A stretch of DNA of 64,000 nt from Ophiosphaerella korrae. Lineage: Eukaryota > Ascomycota > Dothideomycetes > Pleosporales > Phaeosphaeriaceae. The position numbers and the translations under genes were made by a program. The notes under the pieces are model-generated. The model had not been told where the DNA came from and made no database searches. It was given only the letters and a program-made list of their open reading frames with translations. The DNA is taken from assembly GCA_028456385.1 (NCBI GenBank), contig JALNQF010000129.1, positions 58,500 through 122,499 on the forward strand, given 5' to 3'. This document shows, one piece after another, positions 1 to 10,393 of this stretch; the stretch's first letter is position 1; the number at the start of each line of letters is the position of its first letter.

Positions 1-4
1 ACCT

Positions 5-298
5 TTGGCAATCACTGCGACGTCATCCTGGGATGCTAAAACAATGGTCGAAGAGACAGTGGAAGGAAAATTCAAGGGCCACAGCATGGAGGTCATCAGC
101 TTGGATTCTCGAATGATGTTAAAGACAGGGGTAGTTGTCAGGATACGCGACAAGGCATACGATATCTCAGACGCCTCTCGACGCTTCGTGGAGTCTCACG
201 CTTCTCGAACTTACTTGGAGTCTCACACTCCCCGACATTTCCTGGAGTCACATAATCCTCGGAATCTTTTCAAATCATTTCTCAAGAGAGGGCACTAA
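5..298 (+). CDS. C-terminal fragment of an unknown protein with a 9-residue repeat
   Basis: An open frame enters from the left edge and stops at 296-298. There is no ATG at its beginning, so it is probably the last exon of a gene starting outside the window. The end holds four consecutive 27-bp units (173-199, 200-226, 227-253, 254-280). They encode nine-residue repeats of the form (A/T/N)(S/P)R-x-(F/Y/L)-(V/L/F)-(E/K)-S-(H/F); the first three end in ESH and the fourth is diverged. I do not recognise the family. It could also be a chance open frame, but a repeat kept in phase argues for translation. Confidence 0.4.
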   Translation: MAITATSSWDAKTMVEETVEGKFKGHSMEVISLDSRMMLKTGVVVRIRDKAYDISDASRRFVESHASRTYLESHTPRHFLESHNPRNLFKSFLKRGH

Positions 299-1001
299 TC
301 TAATCTGGGGGTTTCCGACCAAGGATTTGTTTTGTTGAGCAATTTAGCAAGTTCCCGGAGTTTAGGAAAAATGGTCAGATTGTGACCAGGACATGTGGCC
401 GTGTCTTACCCTTGGACGCTAGTAGTGAATACTGGTCTTTCTCTAGATTTTCGCAAGGCATATTATGAGTCGAATGAAAATGGTTGCATCTGAGTTGGTC
501 CTATGCAGTGAATGCCACCAACGTGTGGCGGGGTACACGTGCATGTGAATTTCTACAGGCCTAAGCGACATTTGTTGAGGCGACAAGGAGTATACACACC
601 AACTACAGATGTTGGTGAGAGTCGTAACTCGCTTTTGTTGTGTTGCATTAATATTAGTATTAAGACCAACGTTTATGAGTCGGCACATGCAGATGTACAG
701 ATGCAGCCACACCGCAAGCGAATACCGTAACGACAAGAGAGGGATGTTCTCCGTCCATGATTCTGGATCGTATCTGAAGCAAGGCTTTGATTGGGAAGTT
801 ATGAATACTGTCTTGGTCTGAGCGTTGTGAACGGTATGACTATCTTGCATGGAGTCAAAGCACGCAACATCGGCTTGACTTATTGCCTCACGACAGCACA
901 TCAATTTACACCACATGCCTATGTTTGGACCTTCTCCTCTTGAAAATCAGGCCTAGCGCTCACCCCCACCCTCGTAATATGCAGTCGCAACATTCTTGGC
1001 A
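299..1001. other. Intergenic region without a recognisable gene
   Basis: About 700 bp between the left-edge fragment and the 3' end of the P450 gene. Open frames on both strands are short, start without convincing context and show no domain. I see no repeat or RNA gene. Confidence 0.5.
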
Positions 1002-2666
1002 TCAAAGGTCCCGCCTTTTTATGAGCATGTTAGCGCATATTTCACTGTGTCGAGGGCTGCGGAAAACACTTACAGGGGTCATCCTCTTAGGCCATGTTGG
1101 GTCCAACTTCCACTCCAAGCCTAGCAGTAGCTTCGCAATGGATACTCTAGCTCCCATCATTGCATATTTGATACCAAGGCAGGTTCTTTTACCACCATGG
1201 AAGCTGATAAAAGTGGACTTGCTACTTGCTTTGCGGAAAAGCGTGTGAATTTCTTCGGTTGTCTTGCCCCAGCGTGAGGGCCGAAATTCATGAGAGTCTA
1301 GTCCCCAAAATTCTGTATCCCGATTCGTTGTGTATCCGTTGTAGCCACAATATGTGCCCTTTTTCAGCAGTATGTTGTCGCCTAGGACGACATCTTGTTC
1401 TGTGCGGCGGTTCATAAGTTGCGAGATGGGTGGATACATTCGCAATGTTTCGTAGATTGTCGCTGTGAGTAATGGTATTTCTACAAGAGTATATGGGTCC
1501 ACTTGATCTTCCGGACTAAGAGATGAGATTTGATCTCTCAATTCCTGCTGTAATTCCTGTTATCATCATATTAGCATCAATTTGGTAGATAGCAACTTGA
1601 GCATCGCTTTACCTGATGTTCTGCTAGGAGTTTCATCACTCCAAGAAGTAGGATTTGTGGATTTTCATGCCCAGCCAGAAACAATGAAACACAATTTTGT
1701 TGAAACTGGTGGCGGTCACTATAAAGAGATCAGCTTCAAAAATTACTCTCTGCATAAATAGAAGCATACAGGATGCCTGTCTCGTATGCGGTTACGAGCC
1801 TACATCCAAGGTGGCTCGATTCCATTCCCTCGTTATGCTTGTGCTGATGACCCGAGAGAACTTTCTCACACAGATCGTGCTTAAACTTCATAACCAACCG
1901 CCGCGCTTCCTCACGGCTAGCTATTTTGAAATGGTCTAAGAAAGGGAAATTGAGATAAAACGGGTTGAATATTTTGGGCTTGATATTCGATTGCATCTTT
2001 GAGAACGGTGCATTTGGGTCATCCAGTGTCTGGAATAAAGTCAGATCAATATAGCTGTGGTGTTGAGAAACCTACGCCAAAACTGCTACCAAGTAATGCT
2101 TCACTCAAATTTGCGAGCGTGTAATCCTGTAACGGCTTTGACATTGTCACAACGCCTTTGGTTTCTTGCTCTTTGAGTAAAACGCCGATCAGCTTGTCTG
2201 CATTCTTGACAATGGTTGAAGGGTCTACGTCCGCCTGCAGTCCTGGTTTTATAATGCTTGCAAATTTCTTCCATGGTTCATTAATTGCGCTGATGATATT
2301 CTCTCCAGTATATAGTGCAACGATAGAATGTGGGTTCTTAATCTGGTTTCCAGCTTTTGGGAAAACGTCGTCCTGCTTCAGCACTTGGTTGATGTAGTCG
2401 GGGCGTGTAACCAGGACATTCCATTGGCCCCCGAAGAAAAGTTTGACAGCACCATATTTGGCCAAAGGTTCTTTGAGATATTGATGCCAGAGACTCTCTT
2501 GGTCAACATCTTTGAAGAGTGGAATAAGCGTGTAGTAGAATGGGATTGTGGGAATATTTCGTGGAAAATGAGATGGTGGTAGGATCCAGCCTGTGATGAT
2601 CCGGTACACAGTGTACGACAACAGAATAAAGACCAGCGCACAAATAGTGCTGTAAAGGTAGAGCAT
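1002..2666 (-). CDS. Cytochrome P450, Dit2 (CYP56)-like, partner of the isocyanide synthase
   Basis: Haem-thiolate monooxygenase, 503 residues. Proposed exons on the minus strand: 2076-2666, 1770-2029, 1613-1718, 1002-1556; all introns (46, 51 and 56 nt) are GT-AG and in phase. The N-terminus is a membrane anchor (residues 1-22, IxLLSYTVY-like hydrophobic), then a proline-containing hinge. The I-helix reads FLAGHENPQ (about 297-305), replacing the usual AGxDT/AGxET with AGHEN. ExxR is ETLR (355-358), and the haem loop FHGGKRTCLG carries the ligand Cys445. An in-frame hydrophobic stretch runs upstream of the chosen ATG, so an earlier start is possible. The gene is divergent from the Dit1/PvcA-type gene at 3447, as DIT2 is from DIT1 in yeast, so the likely substrate is the isocyanide or formyl product of that enzyme (inference). 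The exact CYP family is not certain. Confidence 0.85.
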
Positions 2667-3446
2667 GATGGAAAATACTATTGTGTAGAACAGAGGCAAA
2701 AAACTGTTTGAGTAGATGATTTCACAGTCCGATCTGACTGGGGTGCGACCAAAATACCCCAGCCAAATCATCATAAACCATCCAGCCTCAGAACAAGCAG
2801 TCTCTCGGTCAATAGTGCCGTCGTACTCAGATCTGAAGCGTGGACTAGGGATCAAGCAACAGTACCGTGCGCACATGCTACCCGCACTGCTCTCTTTACC
2901 AAGCCAACTGATACAGGAACGAGGGTCGATGCAAGACAAACCCTGCAGATGGCGACATAGCACAACAAGGATCTTTTCCTAGCATCTGCAACAACCCAGA
3001 AATCGAGGAGAAGCAGGCCAGCGTTTTCAAGTATCGTGTAAAACCACTCTAATACTCGCTAAATGTGGTCCTGGGTGGCACGGCCCAAGCAACGAAGAAG
3101 TGCGGAACGTGCTCAGCCAAGCGCCCCCCTTCGCTCTTATACCCGCCAGAGGTTTTTGCATTGGCCCGACGGGCTTGCCTGGCGATGCGGAAGAGACACC
3201 ACATGCGTCATGAAATGGTAGATGCGCTCGCATGGACAAATCGACGACCCGTGCGTGGTCGATTGTCTTGAACAGGTGACTGGGAGGAAACAGCTGAGGA
3301 TCAGTTGATCTTCACGTTAGTCGCAGGCAACGTAGCAAAGAGTTGGCAGTGTGAGTAATCGTTTCACACACATTCGCCAAAGCATAAATGCAATGCTTTG
3401 GTGAAGGGAAAGAAGTCAACCTGCAAGGGTTTTCGGTCTTGTTCAC
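2667..3446. promoter_or_regulatory. Shared divergent promoter of the P450 and isocyanide synthase genes
   Basis: 780 bp separate the two start codons and no credible gene lies between them, so both promoters must be here. A single 7/8 match to the copper-factor MacA element (CGTGCTCA, 3108-3115) is no better than chance for this length. I see no clear TATA box or GATA cluster. Confidence 0.6.
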
Positions 3447-4691
3447 ATGCCTACTTTCCATCCTGTTGCCAAGCCAGTTGCACTTCCGCGCCCACCCGAA
3501 CCTTCTGCAGACGCTCTCAGCGCAAAATCGCATGAAAACCCGCCAACCCTAGCCCCTTACGCTGACGAGAGCTACGAATCAGCGTCTGGGTCTTGCTTAG
3601 ATGACTTATCTGATGCACATGAGGAGGCTGACCCTGACCCAGTAAATTCCTCGATAATGAGAGGCGTTGATCGCAGCACTCCCTTATCGCCTTGCCTAAA
3701 GTCTGAAGGCGATAATCCAATCGCCATTGAAATCCTCCAACTCATCGAAACTCACGGTGTCCAACATGAGGCTCCTTGGCGTGGCATCGCTGGATACAAG
3801 TCTCTTGTAACAGAGCAAGTTAGAGCTAGCCAACCAATTCGTCTATTATTTTCTGGGTTCCCTTTCAAGTCGCCACATGTCGGAGACCTAGTACTAGGCG
3901 AACTACCAGACCTAGGAGAGAAGCTAGCACTGGAACGCTTGAATGGGTTAGCTTCGAATATCTCAGAGGTCTACGAGAACGGCGCGGAAGTCTACATATG
4001 CTCTGAAGGGCTGGTTTATAATGGTCGGTGCACCTTCGATATTCCTCTTTTCATCAAGCTCTAACAGCAGCTGCAAGATATTCTCGGTATTTCAGACGAA
4101 ACTGTATGGGACTATGTAGTCGCACTCCGCACGATAGCAAAACAGGAAGGACTTGAACACTTGCGCTTCCTCCAACTATGGGATATACTTGGCAACAAAG
4201 TCGGCAACTGGACAAGAGAATATGCTCTCACGCACATCCCATGCATCCAACGCGAGCTCTACTACCGATACACAAACAATCCCAGCGCACCCGACGCGCC
4301 TTACGAAGCAGCCACAAACGACGGAATCCTCGAATACTTCCCAGACATATATTCCCCTAGCCGGCTCGAGGGACAAGCGAAGTTGATCCAGTCTTTGCGG
4401 GATCGCATGAGGGCATATAGCTCAGCGCTCGATGCTAACAAAGCTGACTACATTCGACTGGCTTCACATAGATTCGGCCATGCGCCAGACGGGAATACGC
4501 TTATAACGTCGCTTCTGCCCCAAGGCAACGAACCCGGTGCTCTTTTGCCGTGGAATTCAGCCATTGCGATCGAGCGGGACGGAAGCTATCGCTCTGCGTA
4601 TACAAGTGAACTGCAAGATGCGGGCACGTATGAGCTAGTCCTCGATCCAAGTGGCACGATGTCTCACTACCAAGCCAAAGGCGATATATGA
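3447..4691 (+). CDS. Isocyanide synthase, Dit1/PvcA family
   Basis: Predicted enzyme converting an amino acid (tyrosine or another side chain) to its isonitrile, the first step of DIT1- and PvcA-type pathways. Exons 3447-4023 and 4078-4691 give 396 residues. The first ORF ends at a TAA (4062-4064), but a 54-nt intron (4024-4077, GT-AG, branch CTAAC 12 nt before the acceptor) removes it. It joins the codons so that SEGLVYN (186-192) runs directly into DILG, the order expected for the family. The N-terminal ~90 residues are acidic and probably disordered. The core contains LLFSGFPFKSP (133-143), the family's FPFK signature, and near the C-terminus RFGHAPDGN. It stands alone, with no fused P450 or transferase domain. 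The neighbouring P450 is divergent, and no transporter or NRPS lies close by. The substrate amino acid cannot be read from sequence. Confidence 0.87.
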
Positions 4692-5500
4692 GAACTTTGC
4701 AAGTGTGAGCTTGATCGACACCAGATCTTGGTCGTCGGCTAGATTAAAGCCGAGGTGATTGTACGATAGGTTTGGTTGTATAGCAGTTTTTGATCTTTCA
4801 ATACTTTCTTACTGTACGATAGTTTTGGCTGTACGGTATTCTGGATCGTAAGATAGTTTTTGGATGTACCGGTAGTATGTTCTAGACCTTGTATAAGTAG
4901 CATTCTTAGACTATCTCAACACTACATAGAACTGGTAAATTGTTCAAACTTTAGCCCAATACTCACTGCCAAACGCCTTCATAGACTCCACTGCTCATCC
5001 TATCAACCCATCTAGCATGGATATCGAGAGACCAGAATACAAAGATGCCAGCGTTTGTAGTTTATTTGCTCAGCATCCAGGTTGATGTGTGTATTAAATT
5101 CTAGCGAGCATGGGAGAAAGCCAATATAAAAGTCGAGCGCATTCATGAGTTGTTCATTCGGTCGGGCAGTCTAGATAATATCGCTGCCGAATATTATCGC
5201 ATTATGTACCATCCTGTAGATATCAATACCACCTTCGTGAGCATCAAGCAACACAAAAAACCGCTTCTCATCCAACCACCGTCATCGCCATCCACATAAC
5301 CCAAAACCTCATCTCACAAACCGCCTCCCCAACCCAACATCACCAGCCTACTCACAGCGCAAAACATCCCTAACCACGAACTAATCATTAATAGCAATAT
5401 CTCACTATATGCCATATCCAAAACGCCCCAAGCCAAACCACAACAACCCAGACAAAACCACAAAACCGCAAAACCCAACGCACAAAAAATAACCTCAAAC
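4692..5500. other. Intergenic region with an imperfect ~25-bp direct repeat
   Basis: Region between two convergent genes. Three imperfect copies of a TGTACGATAG-TTTTGG-TGTAC motif lie at about 4760-4784, 4813-4837 and 4846-4873. Downstream is AC-rich sequence whose minus strand encodes a hydrophobic open frame (5314-5643); this is judged to be 3' flank of the arrestin gene, not a gene. Confidence 0.45.
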
Positions 5501-8274
5501 TTAAACCCACCCATCCCTTTCACGCTCATCCTTCCCACCCCCCGTAGCCTTAAGCCAGCCAACCCCCGCATTCGCCACACCCCTCCACCGCTCAACGCTT
5601 CTCTTCTTGCTAAAGCGATACTGCCGTTCGCGACTGAGTTCAAGGCGCTGCTTGAATGGAGCCTCGCTCGTGGTCCCGAGGCCCGCGAGTTCCATGTCCT
5701 CGCGAACTTCCGCTTCTCGGAAGCCGAGGGAGGAAAGGGTGCCGCGGTTAGATTTGACGGAGCCGTCGCGGCAGAGGAGAGGTTTTGAGGCGATAGCGCC
5801 GTTGGAGCGAACTTTGCGGAGACGGTCTTGGAGATCGGCTGCTTCGCCGTCGCCGAGGATGCGGCCTTTACGGTTGGAGGGCGGGGTGTGGTAGTCCCAG
5901 CTTGAGTTCATTCGGCGGAGGTTATATTTGCGGGGGCTTTGGTCGAGGACTTGGGTTAGTTCTTGGAGGTCTTCATCGCGGGCGCGCATGCGTTCGAGCG
6001 ATTGCATGCGTGATGCAGCGAAGGCGCGGCCTTGGTTGCTTTGTGAAGGTCGTCGTCCGAGTCGAGATGCGGATTGACCGCGATGGTATGTATCCGCTGT
6101 GCGCTTTTCCTCGATGGCCATGGCGACCTGGGCAACGGAGTTTGGAACAACATCGAGCGAGTTCTAGGGGAGCGATTAGACTCGAGTGATGCAATGGCTC
6201 GCCGTTATAACGACACTGACCATGTGTATGAGCACTATAGGTAATTGAACGGTGACCATTTTTCTAGAGGGCGTCAGCTTGGCCATCTTTGTTCAAGCAA
6301 CTGAGACTAACGTGTGCTTGCTGCCAATAATAACATTCAGGAAATACCGCACCTCGAAATATTTGCCTGAAATATCAGGGACTCTGACTACGTACTTTTA
6401 ATGCATGACATACCACACTTGACCGTTGCATGACCACGAGGCACTTCCAGATCGCAGGTTCGGATGTGTGTTTGGTGAGCGGGAACACCGTGCCACCCGG
6501 CAGAGCCCTGTTTGACCATTGATTTGCTCAGGATTGCACGCTCATTGATGTCGAAAATTCGAGCCTGGCCGGCCGACTTTTCCCTCGTGGATGCAGCAGC
6601 CTATGACAACGCCTTGTCAGAATTTTTAGATACTGGTAGACTTTTCGCACAAGACAAACATGTTTATAGCAAAGGATCGCCCTCTCCAGTTGTAGTTCGA
6701 TCTTCTTGATCATCTTGCGGCTGTTGTTGGCAATATGAACGTCAACATATATGCTTGTCCCACTAACCCAGACTTGTCGGTGTAAGCCAGCAGTGACACG
6801 AACAACTTCCACAGTCGTTTCGCGGTGTTTGAACCATTCATCTGAAGCTGTGAGAGGGCTTGGGAGAGACATTAGCGCTTTTTCAGCTGGGACCGTCTTA
6901 GTATCAGTCTCAGTAAGGTCGAGAAAACTCACGATCGTATACAGACAATACTGTAATATCCTCCGAGGTTCTGACAATATATTGCTTGCCATGGTCGCGA
7001 ATGAGTAGTGAGACACAAAGCACGTACCGGATTCTTGCGTTTTTGGACTGGAAAGGTGGGGGTCCAATGTTGAGTGGCAGGCTAAGGTTGAATGCTAAAT
7101 TGGTGACAGAGGGCATTAGGTGCCAGAAGATCTCTTCGGAGCCTATAGGTTCCTGGGAGTCCACCATATTCGCAGGCGGTGGATTTTTCTCGTCGATAAG
7201 TTCTGTTGCAAGATTTAGAAAAACATTGCGTTTGTTTCCGTTCATTTCCTCTAGTCCAAGGAGATCGATAGATATACGGGCTATGTCCAAAGTCCTTCTA
7301 TGACGTATTCTTTCAGCGTCGTCAATGCTAATCTGTGCTGTTCCTTCAATTGAGCCTCCGCCTACGAATATACTTGCTAATAAGTCGAGACCAAGCTCTA
7401 TACGGGGATGTCGATGTGATGGAAATTCCAAGAGCTCTTTTGATGGTGGCTCTCTTACAAATGTTCTAGAAGGGACGCGTCGGTTGGTATCATGGGATAC
7501 AGGATCGAGGCGCGCAGCTACATGATGGAGTGGAGACTGCGACCGTCCGCGCCGAGGAATAGTATGCCCACATCCTCGAGGGGGAGGACGTGGGATTGTG
7601 GGTATTGTTTGTAGGAAATTAGTAGCTGGGAGCCGCTGTGTGATTGGTATAGATTGTTTTTGTAGCGATGGCCGGGGCTCAGAGGCTCCGCGTGCACGCG
7701 ACTGCGACGATGAACGTGGTGGCACACTGCCAGGGGGGATGCTGTATATACTGGATATGCTGTTGTTGTCCACATTAATGGGTGGGGATGGAGTTCTAGA
7801 GGATCGTCCCCGATGGGCTGATCTAATGCCATTGCTTTCGATACTGGGCCTTCTGTCTGGGTCTTTATTTTCTCCAATGCGGGTGTCAATGCTTGGACGA
7901 CATTTTGAAGTCACGGAGGGCTTGTGCGAAAGATCTGGACGAGACGTGCTTTGTAAGTGCTTATCTGAGAGCAATTTCCGTGGTATTGTATCCGCGAGAC
8001 TTGGCTCAGTAAGTTCGCGGATGTCTGATAGAGGACGGATCTTAGACCAGGAAGACGCATTTGTTGCATATCCTTTAGCGTCGCCAGAACCGCTGCCCAC
8101 CATGTCTCCGCTGCTCATGAGCTGACCAGTGTCTGACGTTAAAAACGTGAGGAAGGAGGGGCTACCTTCTCTCTCCAGCGAAAGGCCGAATTTGGATGAC
8201 GGGCTTTTACTGGGATGCAGATGCGAGTGACCTGACCCTTTCAGCAGCCATCCCGCAATCTCAGACAGTGTCAT
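5501..8274 (-). CDS. Arrestin-related adaptor protein (alpha-arrestin)
   Basis: 838-residue protein from six exons on the minus strand: 6933-8274, 6660-6886, 6414-6600, 6312-6366, 6221-6263, 5501-6163. Introns are 46, 59, 47, 48 and 57 nt, all GT-AG and in phase. Residues 1-260 are Ser/Pro/Arg-rich and disordered. An arrestin N-like beta domain follows (about 265-445, starting HPRIELGLDLLASIFVGGG). The arrestin C-like domain (about 470-630) includes the HRQVWVSGTSIYVDVHIAN strand and the late NSLDVVPNSVAQVA stretch. A charged Arg/Ser-rich tail follows. Such proteins recruit HECT ubiquitin ligases to plasma-membrane cargo or act in pH and nutrient signalling; that role is inferred from the fold. 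No clear PPxY was noted in the tail. Two very small exons (43 and 55 nt) make this gene easy to split wrongly. Confidence 0.8.
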
Positions 8275-10393
8275 CGCTGCGTACCGTCAGCAGATATGTT
8301 TGCCGTGCTACAACAAGTATGCCCGAGGGACCGTGTAGAGTAGGGTGAGGACGAAGCAACGACGAGCAATTATATGCTGACCGAGTATTTGATGCGGGAT
8401 TTGATACTGCTGAAATCAGGGGAAAAGTCATGTGAGACTATGTCGATGCTCAATATCCTGTGAGGTAGGTGAGGGTTGTCGCATGAGGTGTACATGATGA
8501 GAGAAGACGGTATCATGGTGTTGCATTTTAATTTTCATTAAGAGAGGGGAAGTGCACAACATCCAGAGCTCTTGCCATGCAGCGCCAACTTGAGCAGGGA
8601 CGAGCTTGAGGCACTCCATCGGCAATTTCAGGCAGATGGCAGGCTAATTACATGACAAAACGGAAGACAGCGTCGAGTGCTGGAGACGACCATCTGTCTT
8701 GACTCTTACCCATGGTCTTAGGAGGCCTATTCTTGACCACTCGGTGACTTGAAGCAGCCAGAAGACTGGTGGTACGTACGTAAGCACACCAATGGAGCGA
8801 GGTTCCTAGTCCTACTAATTACCCATCCGTCTCTTCCGTTGTCGGCTCTGAAGAAGGAGAAGAGGTATTGGCTAGATGGTAGGCGGGCCGAATTGCATCC
8901 CTTGGAATTGCATAATTAGTATCGAGTACATAGCGTAGAGGTGCTACACGCTGGTGACCTGGTGTGCTTGGCATCCTCGCTCAGCACAGGCAATTTCTGA
9001 GCATCACGATGCACGGTAGCGCGTCGCAGGATAGAGTCGCGTCACAAGTCTCGACCGCTTCCACGTCACCTGGGCACTCAATCGAGGGCAAGCGGGCTGC
9101 GACTAGGACTGTTTTGGGCGAATACGGCTCATGTGGTGCATGCGGGCCAGGAGATTGGTGGGCAGGCCAAGGCAATGGCACGCAGCGTAGAAGGGCGGGC
9201 GAAGGTCAAGAGCGAGGTTGGAGCGACAAAGGAACGGGAGATTCGACCGAATCAAAGGCCAGGAAGTAGGCAAGCGGGGAAGGGTTTTGATGAGCGTGAT
9301 CAAAACCACATGGAGTGCAGCGGCGCTGCGTTGTCCACGTCACAGGCCGCTGTGGTGTGCTGGAGACTATATGTTGGACGCACGCGTTGTGTACGCATCA
9401 GCAGTGGAAGCCAGATGCAGCAGATGCAGCGAGGAGTTGGAATGGGTGCAGCGCATCAGTGCAGCACATCGCCAGTCAGCCTTACAGCACGGCACAAGGC
9501 ACGTGGCTGGTGGTTCGTGGCTCGGGGTTCGTGGCTTGCGGGTTCCGAGGTCGGCTCGTTAGCGGCTGTCGGTTTGGGGTCGGCGCGTGGGCAGGAAAGA
9601 CAGCAGAGGGACCACAGACAGACGAGGAGGCCGCACACGACGCTGCGTGTTGGCCGTGCAAAAGCAACAGCATCCAGGCGCTGATAAGTTGATATCTGCC
9701 CAGCTGGCAGCATAACAGCGTGTGCCAGTGCCATGGAGATGCCGGAGATGCTGTTAGGGACGCGGCAGCCAACAGCCGCGCTAGGCCCCATGCGGTATCG
9801 CGATCCTCCCGGGCTCCTCCACCAACCCTCGCTCACGAACACGGTTCTGGCCAAGGGAGGAGGGCTGCTCAATGCACAGTGAGCACCCCGCGAGAAAACT
9901 CTGAGGCGCCGGCCAACCGCACAGTGCAGCCACCTGGCCCTGGCTGGCTCGCGACCACCACGGCCGCCTGCGATTTGCTGGACGCTGCGTTTGCGGCGTG
10001 CAAACACATCGGCTTTTTCCCTAGGCCAGCAGCGAGCAGCGTTCTGGTAGCCGTCTTGGTCCCGCCCGCCTTTTCATGTCAAGCAGCTCCGCCCCTCCGT
10101 TCGAGCCTCTCTGATTTTCATTACCCAAGAGCTTACCTCACAGCTACTCCCCAACCACCCACAGGCCTTCGTTCCACCTCGTTATCGCACATTATCAAAC
10201 CCCCAAACACACACAATCGCTGCCAGCCCCGACGCTGCGGCTGCCCTGAATTTGGCGCGCTTAGCCGCCACGAGCCTCTTGCCGCTGCTGCGACCTTCCC
10301 TCTCTTTGCTCAGTCGCGTCTATTGTCGTGCTTCTTGGCGCCTCCGCTGCCCCTCTATCTCTGAGCTGGAGGGGGTGCGTGCCGCTGTTGCAG
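8275..10393. other. Long divergent intergenic region between the arrestin and bZIP genes
   Basis: About 2.1 kb separates the divergent arrestin and bZIP starts. No ORF shows a domain or plausible splicing. 9500-9570 has short GGTTCGTGGCT-type direct repeats. 10,050-10,390 is pyrimidine-rich (CCTC, CTTTC, CACAA runs), typical of a fungal core promoter and long 5' leader. Confidence 0.5.

Noticed and set aside
3108..3115. Copper-regulator-like site (CGTGCTCA) in the divergent promoter
   Set aside because: It is one mismatch from the published MacA element and a 7/8 match is expected by chance in ~780 bp on two strands.
4062..4064. In-frame TAA suggesting a broken isocyanide synthase
   Set aside because: It lies inside a well-formed 54-nt intron whose removal restores family-like sequence in phase.
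5314..5643. Hydrophobic minus-strand frame that looks like a small membrane protein
   Set aside because: It overlaps the arrestin last exon in another frame, has no good start of its own, and its composition comes from AC-rich 3' flank.
9456..10007. 183-residue minus-strand frame upstream of the bZIP gene
   Set aside because: Composition is repeat-driven (GGTTCGTGGCT units), with no domain and no conserved features.
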